Assembly: GCF_028023555.1 (NCBI RefSeq)
Contig: NZ_JAQIOY010000004.1
Span: 62,001-126,000 of the forward strand
From: Thalassococcus_A lentus
Lineage (GTDB): Bacteria > Pseudomonadota > Alphaproteobacteria > Rhodobacterales > Rhodobacteraceae
Length of the DNA: 64,000 nucleotides
Direction: 5' to 3'
The notes beneath the pieces are model-generated. The model was given only the letters and a program-made list of their open reading frames with translations. It searched no databases and had not been told where the DNA came from. Both the position numbers and the translations under genes were made by a program. Shown here piece by piece: positions 18,338 through 27,195 of this stretch; positions within the stretch are counted from its first letter, which is position 1; each line of letters starts with the position of its first letter.

Positions 18338-18398
18338 AACCTCAATAAAGGCATGTAACAGAGCTGGAATCGGGTCGCATTGGCTTAAAGATCCTTTT

Positions 18399-18410
18399 TT
18401 GGGATCCCAA
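18399..18410. promoter_or_regulatory. TTGGGATCCCAA palindrome, candidate FCD-regulator operator 2
   Basis: A perfect copy of the palindrome 49 bases before the aldehyde dehydrogenase start at 18460, where a bound repressor would block the promoter. A partial AAGATCCTT core precedes it. Confidence 0.7.
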
Positions 18411-18459
18411 TCGCAGACCTCGGATTTGATGCTTGCGACATGATAGAGGGAGCCCTTCC

Positions 18460-19899
18460 ATGGATGGTAGAACGGACATTCGATCCTTGCGTCACTATAT
18501 CGGCGGTCAGTGGGTTGATGCGTCTGGCGGGGCGACATTTGATGTGCTCAATCCGTTGGACGACAGTCACTATGCACATGCTGCGAAAGGCACTGCTGAT
18601 GACGTCCGCAAAGCTGTTTCTGCAGCAAAGGAAGCGTTCACGTCCTACAAAGAGACGACGCCGACAGAGCGTGAGCGTTGGCTTTTGCGCGTTGCTGAGA
18701 TCATGGAGACGCGCCAGAAAGATCTGGTCGACTGCCTGATCGACGAGATCGGATCGCCGGTTCAAAAGGCGATGTTCGAGTTTACCAAAGGCCTGACCAT
18801 GATCCGTGCGGCCGCAGGCATGTGCCGCAATGTGCGCGGTGAGACGATCCCGTCGGACCGTCCGGGCACATTCTCAATGTCGATCCGCGAACCGCTTGGT
18901 GTGGTTGCCGTTATCACGCCGTTCAACGTGCCACTGATCAAGACAACGCGACTGGTTGCCAATGCTTTGGCCGTCGGCAATACGGTTGTGCACCTGCCAT
19001 CGGAAATGGCACCGCATTTGACGGTTCTGTTTGCCGAGATCGTCGCCGAGGCCGGGGTTCCGGAGGGGGCCTACAACGTCGTCACCGGTATGGGCGCAGA
19101 GATCGGCGATGATCTAACAGGCCACAAAGACGTGGATTTTGTGACGTTCACAGGATCGACGGTCGTGGGTCAGCACATCAATGAAATATGTGCGAAAAAC
19201 AAAACCCCAAATACATTGGAATTGGGGGGCAAAAGCCCGACGATTATCCTTGCCGATGCCGATCTGGACAAGGTCATGCCGCTGGCTGCGCGGTCAATGT
19301 TCATGTTCGCGGGGCAAGCCTGTATCGCTTCCAGCCGGTTCTATGTTGAACGCCCGCTCTATGATGAGTTCGTCAAGCGCTTTGCGATGATCGTCGGGAA
19401 GCTGGGCATGGGTGATCTGCGCGATCCGAACACAGTGATTGCGCCTGCTATCTCTCCACGTCAGCGCGATCGGATCAAAACCCACATCGAAGACGCAAGG
19501 GCGAAGGGCGCAACCATCGTTGCGGGTGGTGAATGGGTGGGCAACCGCTGCCAGCCGACCCTTTTGACGGATGTGTCTGACGACATGACCGTTTGTCGTG
19601 CGGAGACCTTTGGGCCAGTGACGTCCATCTATCCGGTCGACAGTTATGAAGAAGGTTTGGCGAAGGCCAATGACACGGAATACGGCCTGTCTTCTGCCAT
19701 CTTCACCAAAGACATCGACAAGGCGTTCCATTTCGCCCGCAACTCTAACGCTGGCATGTGCCACATCAACGGACCCACAATCCATGACGAGGCGCATGTG
19801 CCCTTTGGCGGCAACGGCGAAAGTGGCGTCGGGCGGGAGGGAACCGATGCCGACATGGAAGCGATGACAGAACTCAAATGGGTCACGGTGCAGCTATGA
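18460..19899 (+). CDS. Aldehyde dehydrogenase (NAD(P)-dependent, vanillin/benzaldehyde-type by context)
   Basis: A 479-residue member of the ALDH superfamily that oxidises an aldehyde to its carboxylate. General base Glu254 lies in LELGGKSP and nucleophile Cys288 in FAGQACIASS. I chose the ATG at 18460 with AGAGGGAG seven bases upstream, excluding a TTG at 18433. It opens an operon with GST, SDR, cupin, sulfatase and TAXI transporter genes. Context with aromatic catabolism downstream suggests an aromatic aldehyde; sequence alone does not set the substrate. Confidence 0.9.
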   Translation: MDGRTDIRSLRHYIGGQWVDASGGATFDVLNPLDDSHYAHAAKGTADDVRKAVSAAKEAFTSYKETTPTERERWLLRVAEIMETRQKDLVDCLIDEIGSPVQKAMFEFTKGLTMIRAAAGMCRNVRGETIPSDRPGTFSMSIREPLGVVAVITPFNVPLIKTTRLVANALAVGNTVVHLPSEMAPHLTVLFAEIVAEAGVPEGAYNVVTGMGAEIGDDLTGHKDVDFVTFTGSTVVGQHINEICAKNKTPNTLELGGKSPTIILADADLDKVMPLAARSMFMFAGQACIASSRFYVERPLYDEFVKRFAMIVGKLGMGDLRDPNTVIAPAISPRQRDRIKTHIEDARAKGATIVAGGEWVGNRCQPTLLTDVSDDMTVCRAETFGPVTSIYPVDSYEEGLAKANDTEYGLSSAIFTKDIDKAFHFARNSNAGMCHINGPTIHDEAHVPFGGNGESGVGREGTDADMEAMTELKWVTVQL

Positions 19900-20720
19900 C
19901 GTTTACACTTTATCACCATGGATCTTCTGTCTGCGCGGCCAAGGTTCGCTTTGCCATGGCCGAAAAGGGCATGGAGTGGGACGGGGTTTACATCGACATC
20001 CTCGCGGGAGAGCAGTTCGATCCCGAATACATGAAGCTGAACCCCAAAGCGGTTGTTCCAACGCTTAAGCATGATGAACAGGTCATCACGGACAGCACCG
20101 TGATCTGTGAGTACCTCGATCATATCGCGCCGGAAACCAGCCTGCACCCAACCAATCCGTTTGAGCGAGCGCAGGTCCGCTACTGGACCAAGGCCGTTGA
20201 TGAAGATCTGCATCCTGCTTGTGGCGCGATGACATTCCTGTGCTCGCACCGGCACACAGTTTTGCGCAATCTTGGTCCAGAAGGTGCTGCAAAGTTCCTT
20301 GCTTCCACGCCAGAATTCTCAGTGACCTCTGATTGGAAAAGCTTCAAAGACGCCATTGTGAGGCAGGGTTTTGACGCTCCCGGTGCGCTGGACAAGGTCA
20401 AGCTTTACGATAGCTATCTGCATAAGATGGATAAGGCACTGGATGGTCAGGACTGGCTTGTCGGCAATAAGTTCTCCATTGCCGATGTCGCACTGACGCC
20501 CTACGTCAATCGGCTCGCGATGATGTCGATGCGGGGCATGTGGGAAAATGGCCGTTTGCCCAATCTCGAAGCCTGGTTTGCCCGGATCGAAGCGCTGCCC
20601 AACTTCAAGACCTGCTTTATTGATTGGGTGCCAGAGCAATTGACCGATGACTTGCGCGAGAATGGCAAGAAAAGCTGGCCCGAAGTGGCCGCAATCCTCG
20701 ACATCAAGATCGAAGAATAA
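19896..20720 (+). CDS. Glutathione S-transferase family protein, LigF/beta-etherase-like
   Basis: A 274-residue protein: N-terminal thioredoxin-fold domain (MTFTLYHHGSSVCAAKVRFA with the cis-Pro region KAVVPTL and the glutathione contact DSTVICEYLDH) and a C-terminal helical domain. The segment DSTVICEYLD through PFERAQVRYWTKAVDE resembles the corresponding part of the lignin beta-etherase LigF as I remember it; no alignment was run. The start overlaps the ALDH stop (ATGA). Could cleave an aryl ether with glutathione, or act in detoxification or isomerisation. Confidence 0.82.
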   Translation: MTFTLYHHGSSVCAAKVRFAMAEKGMEWDGVYIDILAGEQFDPEYMKLNPKAVVPTLKHDEQVITDSTVICEYLDHIAPETSLHPTNPFERAQVRYWTKAVDEDLHPACGAMTFLCSHRHTVLRNLGPEGAAKFLASTPEFSVTSDWKSFKDAIVRQGFDAPGALDKVKLYDSYLHKMDKALDGQDWLVGNKFSIADVALTPYVNRLAMMSMRGMWENGRLPNLEAWFARIEALPNFKTCFIDWVPEQLTDDLRENGKKSWPEVAAILDIKIEE

Positions 20721-20754
20721 GGCGCGAAGACTGCGCCAGATAAGGGAGTGAAAT

Positions 20755-21510
20755 ATGGGACGACTAGACGGAAAAACCGCCGCCATCACAGGAGCCGCTC
20801 GCGGCATCGGGGCAGAATATGCGAAGAAACTGGCCGCTGAAGGTGCCAACGTCGTCGTCACTGACATTCTGGATCCTGCCGAAGTTGTGTCCGAGATCAC
20901 CGCAGCCGGCGGCAAGGCCACAGGAATGGTCGTGGACGTGACATCAGACGATGATCTGAACGCAATGGTGGCCAAGGCGGAAAGTGAGTACGGCGCGCTG
21001 AACATTCTGGTGAATAACGCGGGTCTGTTCGCAAATCTTGAGCTCAAGCCATTCTTTCAGATCAGCAACGATGAGTTCGACAAGGTCATGACGATCAATG
21101 CGCGCTCGATCCATCAGGCGACAAAGGCCGCTCTTCCGGCAATGATGCGGGCAGAAGGCGGCAAAATCGTTAATATCGCCTCGGGCACATTCTATTACGG
21201 CCCTCCGGGTCTGTCTCATTACACCGCCTCCAAGGCCGCTGTGATTGGCCTGACACGCGGACATGCGCGCGAGTTGGGCGACAAGAACATTCAGATCAAC
21301 GCAATTGCGGTTGGCCTGACCGAAAGCAGCTCGATTGCCGGTGACGACAAGTGGGATCGCGCTCGCGCACCCACTGTAGACTCACGCTCGATCAAGCGGG
21401 AAATGGTGCCAGAGGATCTGATGGGCACCCTGATGTTCCTCGTGACCTCTGACAGTGATTTCATCACCGGCCAGACCATCAACGTCGATGGCGGCAAGGT
21501 GAATCTCTGA
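20755..21510 (+). CDS. Short-chain dehydrogenase/reductase
   Basis: A 251-residue classical SDR: cofactor motif TGAARGIG near residues 12-19, NNAG in LNILVNNAGLFA, and catalytic Tyr156-x3-Lys160 in SHYTASKAA. GGGAGTG precedes the ATG. SDRs next to LigF-like transferases can oxidise the alpha-hydroxyl of aryl ethers before cleavage, which makes this a candidate partner of the preceding gene; many other alcohol substrates are possible. Confidence 0.9.
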   Translation: MGRLDGKTAAITGAARGIGAEYAKKLAAEGANVVVTDILDPAEVVSEITAAGGKATGMVVDVTSDDDLNAMVAKAESEYGALNILVNNAGLFANLELKPFFQISNDEFDKVMTINARSIHQATKAALPAMMRAEGGKIVNIASGTFYYGPPGLSHYTASKAAVIGLTRGHARELGDKNIQINAIAVGLTESSSIAGDDKWDRARAPTVDSRSIKREMVPEDLMGTLMFLVTSDSDFITGQTINVDGGKVNL

Positions 21511-21513
21511 TTG

Positions 21514-21993
21514 ATGGCCAAGCGGTACGCATATCTTCCTCCCGGTGGAGGCCCGAACTACGAGTGGTCCGCAGACCATACCTACGTAAAGGTCTCTGCC
21601 GCGGATACGGGCGGTCAGTACACGTTGATGGAAGACAACCTGAAGGCCAACTTTGCACTTGGCCTTCATCTGCATCGGTATCATGCCGAGACTTTTTATA
21701 TCCTCGAAGGGCGTGTCGATTTCTTCATCGATGGTGATTGGATGACCGCAGAGCCGGGGACATGCATTCATATCCCGCCCGGCGTCGAACACGCCTGCTG
21801 TCTGGCAAAGGGCTGTGAGGGTGGGCGCATGCTGATGATTTATCAACCATCCGGGTTTGATGGCTACCTCAATGAGCTCAGCGCGATGTCGGAAGCCGAC
21901 TTTGAAGACACGGCAAAGATGGAAGCCCTGAACGCCAAATATGACATCGTGAACATCGGGCCATTGCCCGAGCGTGATCGGGAAGAAAGCTGA
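21514..21993 (+). CDS. Cupin-domain protein
   Basis: A 159-residue single-domain cupin. The first metal motif is HLHRYHAETFYILEG and the second PPGVEHACC, so a metal site is likely. Start at ATG 21514, three bases after the SDR stop; an adjacent in-frame TTG precedes it. Cupins in such operons can be isomerases, dioxygenases or binding proteins. No specific function is recognised. Confidence 0.85.
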   Translation: MAKRYAYLPPGGGPNYEWSADHTYVKVSAADTGGQYTLMEDNLKANFALGLHLHRYHAETFYILEGRVDFFIDGDWMTAEPGTCIHIPPGVEHACCLAKGCEGGRMLMIYQPSGFDGYLNELSAMSEADFEDTAKMEALNAKYDIVNIGPLPERDREES

Positions 21994-21996
21994 GCC

Positions 21997-23634
21997 ATGT
22001 CAAAACGCAAGAACATCCTTTTCATTATGTGCGATCAGCTGCGCCATGATTACCTGTCTTGCGCAGGCCATAAGACGTTGCATACGCCCAATATTGATGC
22101 GCTTGCCGCGCGGGGTGTTCGGTTTTCCAACACATACGTTCAATCACCCATCTGCGGCCCCAGCCGGATGAGCACCTATACAGGGCGCTACATGTCTGTG
22201 CATGGGTCTTCGCAGAACTTTGTGCCGTTGCGCGTGGGTCAGAAAAACATCGGCGATCACCTCAAGCCTCTGGGGATGCGCCCGGTTTTGGTGGGCAAAA
22301 CCCATATGGTTGCCGATCAGGAGGGCATGAAACGGTTGGGCATTGATCCTGCCAGCGAGATTGGTGTGCACCACTCGCAAACAGGCTTTGAGCCCTATGA
22401 GCGTGATGACGGAATTCACCCCGATCTGGTTCTGAAGCCGGGGGTTGCGTACAACGAATACCTCAAGGAACGCGGCTACGATGATCACGAAAACCCGTGG
22501 CATTGGGCGGCAAACTCTGTCGCCGGGGAAACAGAGCCGCGATCCGGTTTTTTCAACGATGTCGCAAGCCAGCCCGCACGCGTAACGGACGAAGAGTCTG
22601 AGACGCCTTACATGACCCGCCGCGCCATGCAGTTCCTGGAGGAAGATGACGGCGAAACACCGTGGTTGCTGCACCTGAGCTATATCAAACCACATTGGCC
22701 ATTCATCGCACCTGCGCCCTACAACGATATGTATGGCCCGGAAGATGTGCAGCCTGTGCATCGTTCAGAGGCTGAGCTGAAGGATACCAACCCGCTGGCA
22801 AAGCTCTATCAGGACAGGATTTCCGGGCAGACGTTTTCCGATGACGACAAACGTGCCGCGACGGTGCCTGCCTATATGGGCCTGATCAAACAGATCGATG
22901 ACCAATTGGGGATCCTGTTCGATTTTATGCACAAGCGTGGCCTGATGGAGGACACGATGATCGTGTTCACATCGGATCACGGCGAATATTTCGGCGACCA
23001 TTGGATGGGCGACAAGGACTTTTTCCATGATCCGGCCGTCAAAATCCCGCTGATTATCGCTGATCCGGATCCCGCATGTGATGCCACCCGCGGGACCGTG
23101 AATGATATGTTTGTCGAATCCATCGACCTGTTGCCGACCTTTGTCGAATACGCCGGGGGCGAGGTGCAGCGGCATATTCTGGATGGCCGATCGCTCATGC
23201 CGCTGCTTGAAGGCAAGCAAATCGCTTGGCGTGACTATGTCATCAGCGAATATGACTACTTCATTCAGCCGTTCAGCCCACAAACTGGACGCGCGCCGCT
23301 GGACTGCCGCAGCTATATGATCGCCAACGCGGATTGGAAGTACATCCACATACCCGGCTACCCGCCGATGTTGTTCGATCTGACCAACGATCCCGACGAA
23401 TTCCACGATCTGGGCCGGGCGCCCGACTATGACGACGCGCGCAAAACCATGCAGCTCGCCCTTGCTGACTGGGCGCTGCAATACCGTCAGCGCGAGACGA
23501 TCTCAGAAGAGCGTGCGGGCGAGATGGTCGGGCTGGAGGACAAGTTTGGCGTGCTGATCGGATATTGGAACGAGGACGACGTGAAACCGCCTGCTTCTGC
23601 GCCTGATTACGCGCGGGGGGCGACAAAAAAATAA
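21997..23634 (+). CDS. Sulfatase, Cys type (choline-sulfatase/arylsulfatase-like) 1
   Basis: A 545-residue type I sulfatase hydrolysing a sulfate ester. The metal-binding N-terminus is KNILFIMCDQLRHDY; the modification motif is Cys53-G-P-S-Arg57, where Cys becomes formylglycine; FTSDHGEYFGDHWMGDKDFF supplies further metal and sulfate contacts. No signal peptide, so it acts in the cytoplasm after uptake. It lies three bases after the cupin stop and is followed by the TAXI-TRAP genes. It resembles the product at 33002 closely by eye. Formylglycine-generating enzyme is not in this window. Confidence 0.93.
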   Translation: MSKRKNILFIMCDQLRHDYLSCAGHKTLHTPNIDALAARGVRFSNTYVQSPICGPSRMSTYTGRYMSVHGSSQNFVPLRVGQKNIGDHLKPLGMRPVLVGKTHMVADQEGMKRLGIDPASEIGVHHSQTGFEPYERDDGIHPDLVLKPGVAYNEYLKERGYDDHENPWHWAANSVAGETEPRSGFFNDVASQPARVTDEESETPYMTRRAMQFLEEDDGETPWLLHLSYIKPHWPFIAPAPYNDMYGPEDVQPVHRSEAELKDTNPLAKLYQDRISGQTFSDDDKRAATVPAYMGLIKQIDDQLGILFDFMHKRGLMEDTMIVFTSDHGEYFGDHWMGDKDFFHDPAVKIPLIIADPDPACDATRGTVNDMFVESIDLLPTFVEYAGGEVQRHILDGRSLMPLLEGKQIAWRDYVISEYDYFIQPFSPQTGRAPLDCRSYMIANADWKYIHIPGYPPMLFDLTNDPDEFHDLGRAPDYDDARKTMQLALADWALQYRQRETISEERAGEMVGLEDKFGVLIGYWNEDDVKPPASAPDYARGATKK

Positions 23635-23673
23635 CGTCTCGAAAAGAGACCTTTGATCAACTGGGAGGAAATC

Positions 23674-24708
23674 ATGATCAAGAGAATTATCGCCGCCGGA
23701 CTTGCGTTTGGCCTGCTTTCAGGGGCTGCCTCTGCGCAGGTCATCCTGAGTGCCGAAACCGGACCTCCGGGAACTGTCCCTTTCACGGCCACGACAACTT
23801 TGGCCGAGATCGCAGCCGGGGCCGGTGTCGCAGATATGCAGGTTGCTGACAGCCAGACGCTTACCAACTCTTTGCAAAACGTTGCAGAGGGCAAAACGGA
23901 CGTGTCGGCCGCTCCACTGATCCTCACCTTCCTGATGTCTCGGGGCGCTGGTCCCTACGCAAAACTCGGAAAGGAAAAGGGCGCTGAGCTGGCAAGCAAA
24001 GTACAGGCGCTTCACACCTTTAACTATGGCGGTTTTGGCCTTTACGCTTACGACAGCGCCAGCGTCAAAGGATGGGAAGACGTAGCCGGCAAAACCATCC
24101 TGAATGGTCCGCCACGCGGCGGGGCGCTGACCCACGGTCGCGGCATTCTCAAGCTGGTGAGCGGTGTCGAAGACGGCAAGGATTACAAGGGTGTCCAGCT
24201 CAACTGGGGCCAGATGCCCAAGACCATCACAGATGGTTCGGTCGATGCGATGATGCTTCCGGTGACGTTCCCGGATGCCCGCATCACGCGGTCTTTGTCG
24301 GCGGGCAACATCACGCTTTGGTCGGTCCCGAAGGAGATCTGGGAAGGCGAAGCCATGCAGAAATATACCAAAGCCCCTGGTACGGGTTCTATGACTTTCC
24401 CACTGTCTGACCTGGCGCCCATCGAAGGTCTGACGATCGTCAGCGAGGATGGCATGTGGCGCAGCCCAACGACCCTGGGTGCGGAAGTCGTGAACGCCAG
24501 CATGGACTTTGAGACTGCCAAGGCACTGACAAAGGCGATGCTGGAAAACGTCGACACCTTCCTGACCAAGGCGCCCTATATGGGAACCACTCAGGTCGGT
24601 TCAGTGGGTGTTGGTCTGTGCGGTCCTATCCCGCTCAAGTACCATCCCGGCGCGATCGCGGCCTACGAAGAAGCTGGCATTACAGTGCCAGACTGCGCCA
24701 AGCCCTAA
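23674..24708 (+). CDS. TAXI-family TRAP transporter solute-binding protein 1
   Basis: A 344-residue periplasmic binding protein with signal peptide RIIAAGLAFGLLSGAASA and the TAXI-family layout (ILNGPPRGGALTHGRGI is the ligand loop). I chose the ATG at 23674, preceded by GGGAGGAAATC, over a TTG at 23653. Partner of the fused permease downstream; a hairpin follows the gene. The ligand is probably an organic anion released by, or subject to, the sulfatase. Confidence 0.9.
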   Translation: MIKRIIAAGLAFGLLSGAASAQVILSAETGPPGTVPFTATTTLAEIAAGAGVADMQVADSQTLTNSLQNVAEGKTDVSAAPLILTFLMSRGAGPYAKLGKEKGAELASKVQALHTFNYGGFGLYAYDSASVKGWEDVAGKTILNGPPRGGALTHGRGILKLVSGVEDGKDYKGVQLNWGQMPKTITDGSVDAMMLPVTFPDARITRSLSAGNITLWSVPKEIWEGEAMQKYTKAPGTGSMTFPLSDLAPIEGLTIVSEDGMWRSPTTLGAEVVNASMDFETAKALTKAMLENVDTFLTKAPYMGTTQVGSVGVGLCGPIPLKYHPGAIAAYEEAGITVPDCAKP

Positions 24709-24736
24709 TCGTCTATTGCGAGCAGTGAAGGCAGGC

Positions 24737-24762
24737 GGGGGCGCGGCAAATGTCGCGACCCC
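24737..24762 (+). terminator. Hairpin after TAXI binding-protein gene 1
   Basis: GGGG-G-CGCG pairs with CGCG-A-CCCC around the loop GCAAATGT, one mismatch in nine. It lies between the binding-protein and permease genes with no T run, in the same position as hairpins after the other binding-protein genes of the window. Confidence 0.6.
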
Positions 24763-24771
24763 GAACAGATC

Positions 24772-27156
24772 ATGAGCACGGGGACAAAAATGTCAGGGCC
24801 TGAGACCGTTGAAAAACCAAAAAAAGGCCGGGCGCAATTTCTGGTTTTTTGGCTATCTGTCGCGTTCGTCATTGTCGGAATGATCAATGCGATGCCGGGT
24901 ATTCCGGGGCTCGATGCATGGGCCATTCGGATTACCGGCAATGACGGTTTCGTCATTCGCAAGTTTCCCTTCGAATACTACTATCCTTTGGCATTTGCCG
25001 TGATGATGCTCATCGTCGCGCTGCATCATTCGATGTGGCGCGCGTGGGTCGATAAATCCAAACTCCGCCGCGGCTTTGGTCTGGCAATGGATCTTGCGTT
25101 GGTGCTCATGGCGCTGACCATATCACTCACCTATCTGATCGAGATCGAGTCCGTCTGTATGATCGATCAGATAACCGGTGATCGCGCCCGTTTGATTGCC
25201 GAGAGTCTTCTGATCGAGAAAGAAAATGCCGTGTTGTTTGGTTTGCCAGAGCCAACCACGGTTGATGATCCACAGTGTCTGAGCACCACAGGCCCTTGGT
25301 TGGTGCTGATCATCGGTTTGGCGATTGTCGTGTTCCTTGCCTACAACGTCAAAGTCTGGGGTCTGCCGCTGGTGCTGGTCGCGATCCTGGTTGCGGCCTA
25401 CACGATTGGCACTGTTCTGGTTTGGTATTTTTATGGTGTCGAAGACATCAACAAATACCTGGTGACCAAGATCGGCGGTGAGCCACGGATGCTTTCGGAT
25501 GGCAGACCGCGCGTGCACGATATTCTGGTGAACAATGCCTCGGGTCTGTTGGGGCGGTTCATGGACATCATCCTGAACGAAATCTTCCCCTATCTTATTC
25601 TTGGTGCGCTGTTTGGTGCCTCTGCCGGCGGGCGCTCTTTGATCAAGGTGGCCTTCCGCTGGACCCGTAACTTGGCCGGTGGTCCGGCGCATGCAGCGAT
25701 TGTCTCATCCGCGATGTTCGGGACGATTTCGGGCGGGCCCGTTGTCAATGTGCTTTCGACGGGTGTGCTGACCATCCCGATGATGATCAAACGCGGGTTC
25801 TCTAAGAACTTCGCTGGCGGGATGGAGGCGGCGGCCTCTTCGGGCGGGTCGATCATGCCGCCGGTCATGGGGGTTGCTGCATTCATTTTGGCCGCTCTCA
25901 CGGGAGTGCCTTACAATCAGGTGATCATTGCCGCAGCAATTCCGGCCGTGGCCTATTTCGTTTGTTTGTTCCTGTCGGTGGTCTTTCAGGCGCGCAAACA
26001 GAAAATCCGCGCGATTGGCGAGTTGACCGATGACATGCAGATGGACCGTCAGGATATCCTGAACCTGGTCATGATTTTTGCGCCGATCCTGATCATTCTG
26101 GTTCTGCTTTTGACCAGCAAGGGGGGCGTCGGCTGCGGTCTTCTTGGTGGCATCCTTGGGGCAGAGCGCAGCTTTGTTGACGGGGTATGTCAGGTCGAGA
26201 GCCTGTCTTGGTTCCTGCAACTCGTTCAGAATGCCGCTGGTGACGCCGGCAGCGCTGGATGGTGGGCGGTGATCGTGCTGTGCTTCTTGCTGTTTCTAGA
26301 CCCGGACATGCGGGCGAAACCGTTCAAGCTGCTGGAGTCTTTTGCAAGTGCAGGCACTTTGATCGCAACGCTGTATCTGATGTTTCTTGCTGTTTCGATC
26401 ATCGACTTCTGCCTGAAATTCACTGGCATGCCGTTCTTTATCTCGCTCGATGTTCTTCAATGGCTGCAAAGTCTGGATCTGGGTGCGGACGGATCCGCCA
26501 TGTTCCAGCTTGTAGCGCTGTTTGTGACCATGCTGCTGGCGGTACTTCTTGGTATGGGGATGCCTGCGGTGCCGGCCTACATCAACGTGGCTTTGTTGAT
26601 GGGGCCGGTGCTGGCCGGCCTTGGGATATCCGTGTTCTCGGCCAATATGTTCATCTTCTACTTTGCTGTTGCCTCAGCCATCACACCGCCTGTCGCGCTG
26701 GCTGCCTTTGCCGCCTCGACGATCACCAAAGGTGAGCCCATGGCGACCGGCTTCGCGGCTGTGCGGGTCGGTATCGTAATGTTTGTGATCCCATTCGTGT
26801 TCGCGCTCTATCCAGAGATCTTGTTGATCGAAGCGGCCGTGATTGATCCAAGCACAAGCGATGGGGCAGAGATCCAGTATCTGCCTGGCTACACTGATCA
26901 GCTGGATTGGGGTGCCCTGACACTGGTGCTGTTGCGTCTTTTCCTTGCGCTCTTCCTGCTCGCCAGTGCGCTGGCCCGCTTTGACCGCGCTGCATTGGCG
27001 TCCTGGGATGTTATCCTGCGCTTGGTGTTGGCGGTTTCGCTCATGACAAAAGACCCTGTGATCTACTCATCTGCTGCTGTCGCGGCTTGTCTCTGGCTTG
27101 GACTGCATTTCATCAAGAATCGCCAGATCCACGCGGACGAGCCTGTCCGGACATAG
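24772..27156 (+). CDS. TRAP transporter fused permease (DctQ-DctM fusion, TAXI type) 1
   Basis: A 794-residue inner-membrane protein in which the small 4-helix and large 12-helix TRAP permease subunits are fused. The conserved M-domain core GTISGGPVVNVLSTGVLTIP and EAAASSGGSIMPPVMGVAAF is intact, as is GMGMPAVPAYINVALLMGP. An ATG at 24790 with GGGG six bases upstream is an alternative start. Long hydrophobic segments run throughout. It works with the preceding binding protein using a Na+ gradient, by family analogy. Confidence 0.92.
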   Translation: MSTGTKMSGPETVEKPKKGRAQFLVFWLSVAFVIVGMINAMPGIPGLDAWAIRITGNDGFVIRKFPFEYYYPLAFAVMMLIVALHHSMWRAWVDKSKLRRGFGLAMDLALVLMALTISLTYLIEIESVCMIDQITGDRARLIAESLLIEKENAVLFGLPEPTTVDDPQCLSTTGPWLVLIIGLAIVVFLAYNVKVWGLPLVLVAILVAAYTIGTVLVWYFYGVEDINKYLVTKIGGEPRMLSDGRPRVHDILVNNASGLLGRFMDIILNEIFPYLILGALFGASAGGRSLIKVAFRWTRNLAGGPAHAAIVSSAMFGTISGGPVVNVLSTGVLTIPMMIKRGFSKNFAGGMEAAASSGGSIMPPVMGVAAFILAALTGVPYNQVIIAAAIPAVAYFVCLFLSVVFQARKQKIRAIGELTDDMQMDRQDILNLVMIFAPILIILVLLLTSKGGVGCGLLGGILGAERSFVDGVCQVESLSWFLQLVQNAAGDAGSAGWWAVIVLCFLLFLDPDMRAKPFKLLESFASAGTLIATLYLMFLAVSIIDFCLKFTGMPFFISLDVLQWLQSLDLGADGSAMFQLVALFVTMLLAVLLGMGMPAVPAYINVALLMGPVLAGLGISVFSANMFIFYFAVASAITPPVALAAFAASTITKGEPMATGFAAVRVGIVMFVIPFVFALYPEILLIEAAVIDPSTSDGAEIQYLPGYTDQLDWGALTLVLLRLFLALFLLASALARFDRAALASWDVILRLVLAVSLMTKDPVIYSSAAVAACLWLGLHFIKNRQIHADEPVRT

Positions 27157-27195
27157 GGCATCACCCAAAAAACACTCAACAACGGAGCACCTCAC

